64,000 nt of DNA, taken from assembly GCA_020637195.1 (NCBI GenBank), contig JACJWK010000011.1:1-64000 (forward strand), written 5' to 3'. The translations under genes and the position numbers were made by a program. The notes below the pieces were generated by a model. It was not told the origin of the DNA. It ran no database searches and saw only the letters and a list, made by a program, of their open reading frames with translations. This document shows, piece after piece, positions 58,015 through 64,000 of the stretch; the stretch's first letter is position 1; each line of letters begins with the position of its first letter. The stretch comes from Microthrixaceae bacterium. Lineage in GTDB: Bacteria > Actinomycetota > Acidimicrobiia > Acidimicrobiales > DATDAH01.

Positions 58015-58800
58015 TCACGACCCCTGGTAGCGGGGCTCGCGGTCCTCGGCGTGGGCGGCCCGGAACTCGGCGAAGTCGTCGCTGCGGTTGATCATGGTCT
58101 GGTAGACGGCCTCGTCGGCCATCGACGACTTCACGTCGGGCACCGTGAGGTGGCGGATGACGTCGCGGGCGAGGCGCACGGTCAGCAACGGCGCCTTCGC
58201 GATCTGGTGCGCCATGTCGAGGCACACCCCGTCGAGGTCGTCGGGCGCCACGACGCGGCTGACCACGCCGTGGCGGAGCGCCTCGTCGGCGTCCATCACC
58301 CGACCCGTCAGCACCAGGTCGCTCACCACCCCGGGCCCGCACATGTGGTGCAGGACGGCCACGCCGCCCGTGTCGGGGATCACCCCGTGGGTCAGCTCGG
58401 GGAGGCGGAAGCGGGTGCCCTCGGCCGCCACCCGGAGGTCGCAGAGCAGCGCCCGCTGGAACGAGCCGCCCATCACCCAGCCCTTGCAGGCCACGATCAC
58501 CGGGGCGTCGAGCTCCCAGAGCTGCTGGATGCCGCGGTGGCCGCGACGCATGAGCTCCGTGTGGGGCAGGTCCACGGTGTGGTTGCCGATCGAGGCGACG
58601 TCGCGCCCCGAGGAGAACGACTTCCCCTCGCCCCGCCAGACGACGGCCCGGACCTCGGGGCCCCGTCGCCGGAGCTCCTCCAGCGCCTCGAACAGCGCCT
58701 GGTCCATGTCGTCGTCGAACGCGTTGTGCCGGTCCGGGTTGTCGTTGGTGAGGACGGCCACGGGGCCGTCGATCTCCAGGTGCAGTCGGTCGCCGGCCAC
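58015..58800 (-). CDS. Enoyl-CoA hydratase/isomerase family protein
   Basis: Third crotonase-fold protein of the window, 261 residues. VAVLTNDNPDRHNAFDDDMD, VVWRGEGKSFSSGRDVASIG (first oxyanion loop), VACKGWVMGGSFQRALLCDL (second loop) and FRLPELTHGVIPDTGGVAVL. Glu in LPELTHGVIPD is in the usual catalytic position. Likely a hydratase or isomerase of CoA esters. GTG 58800 has AGGGAGGG 7 bases upstream. It is on the same strand as the SDR gene downstream, with hairpins between them. Confidence 0.88.
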   Translation of the reverse strand: MAGDRLHLEIDGPVAVLTNDNPDRHNAFDDDMDQALFEALEELRRRGPEVRAVVWRGEGKSFSSGRDVASIGNHTVDLPHTELMRRGHRGIQQLWELDAPVIVACKGWVMGGSFQRALLCDLRVAAEGTRFRLPELTHGVIPDTGGVAVLHHMCGPGVVSDLVLTGRVMDADEALRHGVVSRVVAPDDLDGVCLDMAHQIAKAPLLTVRLARDVIRHLTVPDVKSSMADEAVYQTMINRSDDFAEFRAAHAEDREPRYQGS

Positions 58801-58836
58801 TCGTGCCCTCCCTGTGGTCCCCGTGGTCGTCGACCG

Positions 58837-58842
58837 ACGCTA
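58837..58842 (-). promoter_or_regulatory. -10 box TAGCGT before crotonase gene
   Basis: On the minus strand TAGCGT lies 36 bases before GTG 58800, leaving room for a leader with the AGGGAGGG ribosome site. Confidence 0.4.
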
Positions 58843-58877
58843 GTGCGCCCTCGGGTCGCCGCGATCGGACCGCCGGC

Positions 58878-59399
58878 TCAGGTCGACCCGGCGCGCTCGA
58901 GGCGGAACACCCGGATGTCCCGACCCGAGCGCTCCTGGTAGCCGTCGTAGTTCGGCCAGAGGGCCAGCAGCCGCGGCCACACCTCGGCCTTCTCGTCGGC
59001 GTCGAGCAGGGTCGCCGTCACCGGGAAGGTCTCCTTCTCGTAGGTCACGGTGGCCTGCGGGGTCTTGAGGAGGTTGCCCGTCCACGCGGGATGCCGCTCG
59101 CGTCCGAAGTTGCTGCCCACGAGGTAGAGCACGTCGCCGTCGGGGATCGTGGCCAGCGGCACGCGGCGCTCCTGCCCCGTCTTGGCCCCGACGGTGATCA
59201 GCATCAGGATGGGCAGCACCTTCTTGTTGCCGGTGAGCACCCATCGGCCGCCGCTCACCCGGTAGACGGCGCGGTCGAGGTTGGTGACGATCGGCGGGGC
59301 GACCCGGGCGAAGGCGCGGGTGGAGGACAGCTTCGACATCGCCTTCCCGAACCAGCCCTGGGGGCCCTGGGGCCCCGCAGGGCGGGCGGGACCGGCCAT
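58878..59399 (-). CDS. Deazaflavin (F420)-dependent nitroreductase family protein
   Basis: Protein of 173 residues with the split-barrel flavin fold of the deazaflavin-dependent nitroreductase (DDN/DUF385) family: LITVGAKTGQERRVPLATIP, LVGSNFGRERHPAWTGNLL, PQATVTYEKETFPVTATLL. Members use reduced F420, a cofactor common in actinobacteria. The substrate is unknown. ATG 59399 overlaps the TGA of the upstream aldehyde dehydrogenase gene (TGATG), so the two are coupled. Confidence 0.88.
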   Translation of the reverse strand: MAGPARPAGPQGPQGWFGKAMSKLSSTRAFARVAPPIVTNLDRAVYRVSGGRWVLTGNKKVLPILMLITVGAKTGQERRVPLATIPDGDVLYLVGSNFGRERHPAWTGNLLKTPQATVTYEKETFPVTATLLDADEKAEVWPRLLALWPNYDGYQERSGRDIRVFRLERAGST

Positions 59400-60838
59400 C
59401 AGCCGCCGAGGACGATGGTCTGGATCTCGGTGAACTCCTCGATGCCCTCGGGGCCGAGCTCGCGGCCGACGCCGGAGGCCTTGAAGCCGCCGAAGGGGCT
59501 GTGGAGGTCGATCACCACGCCGGTGTTCACGCCGTAGGTGCCGGTGCGCACGCCCTTGGCCACGTTGATGCCGCGCTCGCGGTCGGCGGTCCACACCGAG
59601 CCGGAGAGGCCGTACTCGGACTCGTTGGCGATGCGCACGGCGTCGGCCTCGTCCTCGTAGGCGATCACCGAGACGACCGGGCCGAAGATCTCCTCGCGGG
59701 CGATGGTCATCTCGTTCGTGACGTCGGCGAACACGGTGGGCTCCACGAACCAGCCGCGGTCCAGACCGTCGGGCCGTCCGCCGCCGACGACCACCCGGGC
59801 CCCCTCCTCGCGGCCCGCCTCGAGGTAGCCCTCGACCCGGTCGCGCTGGCGCTCGGCCACGAGCGGGCCCACCTCGACCTCGGGGTCGGCGGGGTCGCCC
59901 ACCTTCTGGGCACCGACCGCGGCGGCGAGGGCGTCGACGACCTCGTCGTAGCGGCTGCGGGGGGCCAGCACGCGGGTCTGGGCCACGCAGGCCTGGCCGT
60001 TGTTCATCATCGCCGCGGGCATCAGCTCGGGGATGGCGGCGTCGAGGTCGGCGTCGTCGAGGATGACGGCGGCCGACTTGCCCCCGAGCTCGAGCGTGCA
60101 GCGCTTGAGCTGCTCGCCGCAGATGGCCCCCACGACCCGACCGGCGGCGGTCGAGCCGGTGAAGCTCACCTTGTCGACGCCGGGGTGGCGCACGAGGTGC
60201 TCACCGGCCTCGCGGCCCGCGGCGACGATGTTGACCACGCCGGCGGGCAGGTCGATCGACTGGATGACCTCGGCCAGCAGGTAGCTGTCCCACGGGGTCT
60301 CGGGCGCGGGCTTGAGCACCATGGTCGAGCCCGAGGCGAGGGCGGCGCCCAGCTTCATCATCGAGATGAACAGCGGCACGTTCCACGGGACGATGCCGGC
60401 CGACACGCCCACCGGCGCCTTGTTGACGAGGACCGGGCCCATCATGCCCTGGCGCTCCTCGACGAAGGGGAACGACTCGGTGGCGTTGGCGAAGCCGTCG
60501 AGCACCATCGTGGCGGCGAGCACCTGGCCCATCATCGAGAACGTGGCGGGGGCGCCGTTCTCCTTCGTGATCGTCTCGGCGAACTCGCCCATCCGGGCCT
60601 GGATGCCCTGCGACAGCGCCCGGAGGACCTCGGCCCGCTCCTTGGCCGTGGTCTGCGGCCACGGGCCCTGGTCGAACGCGGCGCGGGCGGCGGCGACGGC
60701 CCGGTCCATGTCGGCCTCGGTGCCCTCGGGGACGGTGGCGACGGTCTCCTGGGTGGCAGGGTTGGTGACCGTGAAGGTCCGCGTGCTGGCGGGGGCGACC
60801 CACTCGCCACCGATGAAGAGAACGTCGCGGGTATCCAT
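59399..60838 (-). CDS. NAD(P)-dependent aldehyde dehydrogenase
   Basis: Aldehyde dehydrogenase of 479 residues. IVPWNVPLFISMMKLGAALA, FTGSTAAGRVVG, TLELGGKSAAVILDDADLD (general-base Glu) and NNGQACVAQTRVL with catalytic Cys284; the C-terminus has EEIFGPVVSVIAYEDEADAV and FGGFKASGVGRE. It oxidises an aldehyde, substrate unknown. GGAGGAG 6 bases before the ATG is an excellent ribosome site. Divergent from the acyl-CoA synthetase gene (139 bases) and coupled to an F420-type nitroreductase gene. Confidence 0.93.
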   Translation of the reverse strand: MDTRDVLFIGGEWVAPASTRTFTVTNPATQETVATVPEGTEADMDRAVAAARAAFDQGPWPQTTAKERAEVLRALSQGIQARMGEFAETITKENGAPATFSMMGQVLAATMVLDGFANATESFPFVEERQGMMGPVLVNKAPVGVSAGIVPWNVPLFISMMKLGAALASGSTMVLKPAPETPWDSYLLAEVIQSIDLPAGVVNIVAAGREAGEHLVRHPGVDKVSFTGSTAAGRVVGAICGEQLKRCTLELGGKSAAVILDDADLDAAIPELMPAAMMNNGQACVAQTRVLAPRSRYDEVVDALAAAVGAQKVGDPADPEVEVGPLVAERQRDRVEGYLEAGREEGARVVVGGGRPDGLDRGWFVEPTVFADVTNEMTIAREEIFGPVVSVIAYEDEADAVRIANESEYGLSGSVWTADRERGINVAKGVRTGTYGVNTGVVIDLHSPFGGFKASGVGRELGPEGIEEFTEIQTIVLGG

Positions 60839-60977
60839 GGGTGCTCCTCCGTAGAACAGGTTCCACTGGACTCTACCGAGGCGCCCCCGCCCGCGGGTCA
60901 CGCCGACATGGGTGGGCGCCGGGCGTCCGTGCCAAAGTGTCGGCCAGCCGACGAGCCACCGAGGAGCCCGCGCAACC

Positions 60978-62615
60978 ATGGCCCGCCCCTTCACCTTCGC
61001 CGACACCATCGAGGTCGTGGCCGACACCTTGCCCGACCACACGGCGCTCATCACCGAGAACCGGCGCCTCACCTTCCGAGAGCTCGACGAGCGGGCCACC
61101 CGGCTGGCCCACGCCCTGGCCGCACGCGGCGTCGGCGCCGGCGACCACGTGGGCCTCTACCTCCACAACGGCACCGAGTACGTCGAGGGCATGCTCGGCT
61201 GCTGGAAGATCCGCGCCGTGCCCATCAACGTCAACTACCGCTACGTCGAGGACGAGCTCGTCTACCTCTTCGACGACGCCGACCTCGTCTCGGTGGTCCA
61301 CCACCGGGAGTTCGCCCCCGTCATCGCCGCCGTCACCCACCGGGTCCCGGGCGTCACCAGCTTCCTCTCGGTCGAGGACGGCTCCGACGCCGACGTCGGC
61401 GGGCTCGACACCGCGCACCACCCCGTCGCCGAGTACGAGGCCGCCCTCGCCGAGCAGTCGCCCGAGCGGGACTTCGCCGAGCGGTCGGGCGACGACCTCT
61501 ACATGCTCTACACCGGCGGCACCACGGGCATGCCGAAGGGCGTCATGTGGCGCCAGGAGGACATCTTCTTCGCGGCGATGGACGGCTCGGCCATGGGCGT
61601 CGCCCCCCGCCCGGACACGCCCGAGGACCTGGCCGAGCGGGTCAAGCAGTCGGGCGGCACCCTGACCATGGCCACGGCGGCGCCCCTCATGCACGGCGCC
61701 GCGCAGTGGGCCACCTTCATCTGCCTGCACTCGGGCAGCGCCATGGTGCTGCCGTCGACGCACCGGTTCGATCCCGCCGCCATCTGGCGCAACGTGTGCG
61801 ACGAGAAGGTCATGACGATGACCGTCGTCGGCGACGCCATGGCCCGCCCCCTCGTCGAGGAGCTCGTCGCCCACCGCGACCAGTACGACCTGTCCAACTT
61901 CTTCGCGCTCGGCTCGGGCGGCGCCATCTTGTCCGCGGGCGTCAAGCAGCAGCTGCTCGACGTGCTGCCCGACCTCATCATCAACGACAGCTTCGGCGCC
62001 TCCGAGACCGGGGCCCAGGGCACCGCGGTGGGCGCCTCCGACGAGGGCCACCCGCAGTTCGCGGTGACCCCGTCGACCAACGTGCTCGACGAGCACCTCG
62101 ACCCGATCGAGCCCGGGTCGGGCCAGCGGGGGCTCCTGGCCCGCACCGGCCACATCCCCCTCGGCTACTACAAGGCCGAGGCCAAGACCGCCGAGACCTT
62201 CAAGGTCGACCGCCACGGGGTGCGCTGGGTGATCCCGGGCGACTGGGCCACGGTCGAGGAGGACGGCTCGATCACGCTGTTCGGGCGGGGCTCGGTGTCG
62301 ATCAACTCGGGCGGCGAGAAGATCTTCCCCGAGGAGGTCGAGGCCGCGCTGAAGAGCCACCCCGAGGTGTTCGACGCCGTCGTCGTCGGCGTGCCCGACG
62401 AGCGCTTCGGTGAGCGGGTCACCGCCGTCGTCGCGCCTCGCGAGGGCGCCACCCCGACGCTGGCCGACCTCGCCGACCACTGCCGCACGAAGATCGCCGG
62501 CTACAAGGTGCCCCGCGAGCTCCACCTGGTGGAGGCGGTCACGCGCTCCCCCAGCGGCAAGGCCGACTACCGCTGGGCCAAGCAGGCCGCCCTCGACACG
62601 CCGGCGGCCGACTGA
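60978..62615 (+). CDS. Acyl-CoA synthetase (AMP-binding, adenylate-forming)
   Basis: Adenylate-forming enzyme of 545 residues that activates a carboxylic acid to its CoA thioester. The ATP loop is YMLYTGGTTGMPKGVMW, the second core motif is DSFGASETGAQG, then PGDWATVEEDGSITLFGRG and GGEKIFPEEVE, and the catalytic C-terminal Lys lies in SPSGKADYRW. The lineage resembles FadD-type long-chain or steroid-side-chain ligases of actinobacteria. GAGGAG at 60961-60966 lies 11 bases before the ATG, and CAAAGT (60933-60938) could be a -10. Convergent with the OYE gene. Confidence 0.93.
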   Translation: MARPFTFADTIEVVADTLPDHTALITENRRLTFRELDERATRLAHALAARGVGAGDHVGLYLHNGTEYVEGMLGCWKIRAVPINVNYRYVEDELVYLFDDADLVSVVHHREFAPVIAAVTHRVPGVTSFLSVEDGSDADVGGLDTAHHPVAEYEAALAEQSPERDFAERSGDDLYMLYTGGTTGMPKGVMWRQEDIFFAAMDGSAMGVAPRPDTPEDLAERVKQSGGTLTMATAAPLMHGAAQWATFICLHSGSAMVLPSTHRFDPAAIWRNVCDEKVMTMTVVGDAMARPLVEELVAHRDQYDLSNFFALGSGGAILSAGVKQQLLDVLPDLIINDSFGASETGAQGTAVGASDEGHPQFAVTPSTNVLDEHLDPIEPGSGQRGLLARTGHIPLGYYKAEAKTAETFKVDRHGVRWVIPGDWATVEEDGSITLFGRGSVSINSGGEKIFPEEVEAALKSHPEVFDAVVVGVPDERFGERVTAVVAPREGATPTLADLADHCRTKIAGYKVPRELHLVEAVTRSPSGKADYRWAKQAALDTPAAD

Positions 62616-62639
62616 CCGCCGGCCGGGCGGGGCCGGCGG
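62616..62639. terminator. Bidirectional hairpin after acyl-CoA synthetase gene
   Basis: CCGCCGGCC (62616-62624) and GGCCGGCGG (62631-62639) form a perfect 9-base stem with a 6-base loop, one base after the synthetase stop and 7 bases before the convergent OYE stop. Confidence 0.65.
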
Positions 62640-62646
62640 GGCGGGG

Positions 62647-63831
62647 TCAGGCGCGCTCGCCCTCGGGGACCAGCACGCAGTGGGTGCCGCGGTAGATCGT
62701 GGGCATGCACTTGTTGCAGTGCACGCAGAGCGACTCGTCGGTCTCGCCGGCGGCCATCTTCGCGACGAGGTCGGGCTCGCGCAGCAGGCCCCGTCCCATG
62801 GCGACGAACTCGAAGCCCTCGACCATGGCCTGCTCGACGGTGTCGCGCCGCGAGATGCCGCCGAGCAGCACCAACGGCAGGTCGACGGCGTCGCGGAACT
62901 GGCGGGCGTAGGGCAGGAAGTACGCCTCCTCGTAGGGGTACGAGGGCAGGAACCGCCCGCCGAGGAGCTTGAAGGCGGGGCGCACGACCTTCGGCATCGA
63001 CCGCGCCATCTCCCGCACCGGGGCCTCGCCCCGGAAGAGGTACATCGGGTTCTGGAGCGAGCTGCCACCGGTGAGCTCGATCGCGTCGAGGCATCCGTCG
63101 GCCTCGAGGAGGCGCACGAACGGCACGCTCTCGTCCAACCAGAAGCCGCCCGGCACGCCGTCGGCCATGTTCACCTTGGCCAGGACGGCGACCCGGTCGT
63201 CGACCGCCTCGCGCACCGCCGACACGATGGCCCGGGGGAACCGGGCGCGGTTCTCGAGCGAGCCGCCCCACTCGTCGGTGCGCTTGTTGAGCTTGGGGCT
63301 GAGGAACTCGCTCGGCAGGTAGCCGTGCCCGAGGTGGATCTCGACCGCGTCGAAGCCCCCGTCCACGACGACCCGGGCGGCCGCGGCGAAGTCGCGGGTG
63401 ATGCGGTCGATGTCCTCCGGCGTGACCGCCCGGGTGCGGCGCAGGGCGAGCGGGCTGAACATGACCGACGGGGACAGGCCCTGGTAGCCCGCCCCCGCGG
63501 CCACCGCGCCGGCGTGCCCGAGCTGCGCCGACACCGCGGCGCCCTCCTCGTGGACCGCGTCCGCGAGGCGCTGGAGCCCGGGAACGGCCTCGGGGCCGAG
63601 GATGATCTCGTTCGGGGTGCCGCAGCCCTCGGGGGACACCGCGCAGTACGCGACCGTCGTGAGGGCGACGCCGCCCGCCGCCATCGTCCGGTGGAAGTCG
63701 ATGAGCCGGTCGGACACGACGTGGTCGAACGTCATGCCCTCGAAGGTCGCCGCCTTGAGGATCCGGTTGCGCAGCCGGAGCGGGCCCAGGTCGGCGGGGG
63801 CGAAGGGGTCGGGGGCGGTGCGGGGGTCCAC
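62647..63831 (-). CDS. NADH:flavin oxidoreductase / old yellow enzyme family protein
   Basis: FMN-dependent TIM-barrel enzyme of 394 residues. LRLRNRILKAATFEGMT, SAQLGHAGAVAAG, VEIHLGHGYLPSEFLSPKLN with the substrate His pair, KRTDEWGGSLENRARFP and FVAMGRGLLREPDLVAKM are family blocks. The C-terminus ends with a cysteine motif SLCVHCNKCMPTIYRG, recalling the Fe-S-binding region of 2,4-dienoyl-CoA reductases, but the NADPH domain that would follow is absent. It may reduce an enoyl group. GTG 63831 has GAGG about 10 bases upstream. It fits the CoA-ester setting of neighbouring genes. Confidence 0.88.
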   Translation of the reverse strand: MDPRTAPDPFAPADLGPLRLRNRILKAATFEGMTFDHVVSDRLIDFHRTMAAGGVALTTVAYCAVSPEGCGTPNEIILGPEAVPGLQRLADAVHEEGAAVSAQLGHAGAVAAGAGYQGLSPSVMFSPLALRRTRAVTPEDIDRITRDFAAAARVVVDGGFDAVEIHLGHGYLPSEFLSPKLNKRTDEWGGSLENRARFPRAIVSAVREAVDDRVAVLAKVNMADGVPGGFWLDESVPFVRLLEADGCLDAIELTGGSSLQNPMYLFRGEAPVREMARSMPKVVRPAFKLLGGRFLPSYPYEEAYFLPYARQFRDAVDLPLVLLGGISRRDTVEQAMVEGFEFVAMGRGLLREPDLVAKMAAGETDESLCVHCNKCMPTIYRGTHCVLVPEGERA

Positions 63832-64000
63832 GGCGGCGCCTCGTTCGTTGACGACAGGTTCGAGAACTCGGGGGGAAGGTCGAGGGAACTTCCCGGAGCA
63901 TCCATTGTTCCCCCTCCCGGCAGTCGCTAGGGTCGCCGTCGCCGGGGAGGCCTCAGTTCGGCCACGCCCCGCACCGATGGAACCAGCGGGCGCCGGCTCA
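63832..64000. other. Window end, no supported gene
   Basis: Upstream region of the OYE gene. CTAGGGT at 63928-63934 resembles the -10 boxes seen elsewhere and would read to the right. An ATG at 63977 could open a gene that runs off the window, but eight codons are too few to judge. Confidence 0.3.

Noticed and set aside
59501..62413. 970-codon plus-strand frame
   Set aside because: Covers the opposite strand of the ALDH gene and an out-of-frame reading of the synthetase gene; composition is extreme and no motif is present.
1..64000. tRNA, rRNA, riboswitch or IS element
   Set aside because: I looked for cloverleaf-like segments, transposase motifs and terminal repeats and saw none; a covariance-model scan would be needed to exclude small structured RNAs.

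Overview
The window is very GC-rich DNA (clearly above 70 percent by eye, with strong G/C at third codon positions) from an actinobacterium. Frequent GTG starts, many lipoproteins with threonine-rich linkers, a mycosin-like protease, an Rpf-like cell-wall lysin, F420-type and CoA-ester enzymes and apparent leaderless genes fit an Acidimicrobiia-like member of the Actinomycetota. That placement is inference: there is no rRNA or marker gene here. No tRNA, rRNA, CRISPR array, insertion sequence or prophage gene was seen. Gene density is high; no stretch over about 300 bases lacks a gene, and the longest gaps (16935-17139 and 30518-30699) are described.

Layout. 1-2.6 kb: an O-acyltransferase (MBOAT) with a multiply frameshifted DUF459 partner. 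2.6-9.8 kb: on the minus strand a lipoprotein, a class A penicillin-binding protein and a degenerate trypsin-like protein, stop-start coupled; divergently, an unknown polytopic membrane protein and an M15-like peptidase. 9.9-15.6 kb: an acyl-CoA dehydrogenase, then a coupled minus-strand operon of two beta-propeller lipoproteins and a sarcosine-oxidase-like flavoprotein. 15.6-22.8 kb: an orphan ParA with a small membrane partner, a mycosin-like protease, an EEP-fold phosphohydrolase, an aldehyde dehydrogenase, an Rpf-like protein and a polysaccharide deacetylase. 22.9-26.6 kb: two DUF6777 proteins followed by a Ser/Thr kinase. 26.6-36.8 kb: mixed metabolism (L,D-transpeptidase, peroxiredoxin, glyoxalase-like, DUF3445, amidohydrolase, PPK2, molybdopterin oxidoreductase) with a 68-base tandem repeat at 30.5 kb.

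36.9-49.6 kb is the surface-protein region: an M23 peptidase, an SGNH hydrolase with FN3 and SLH domains, a solitary adenine methyltransferase, then a three-gene coupled cluster of secreted proteins built from a cysteine-rich prealbumin-like repeat, two of which carry seven-bladed RCC1-like propellers. A YceI protein, a Vgb-like propeller with an RTX tail and a second M15 peptidase follow. 49.7-63.8 kb is mainly CoA-ester, aldehyde and flavin metabolism (three enoyl-CoA hydratases, ACS, ALDH, dienoyl-CoA-reductase-like SDR, OYE, LLM), with a large spermidine-synthase-like membrane protein.

Two themes recur. Genes are often joined by ATGA, GTGA, TGATG or even CTGA stop-start overlaps. Genes that begin a transcript often have a TANNNT-like box 6-8 bases before the start codon, as expected for leaderless mRNAs. 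Four genes are broken (DUF459, a DUF6777 tail, a serine hydrolase, an SDR) and one glyoxalase-like remnant is present; some of these could be sequencing or assembly errors. The strongest candidates for undescribed systems are the RCC1/prealbumin cluster (40964-46415) and the DUF6777-DUF6777-kinase cluster (22881-26568).
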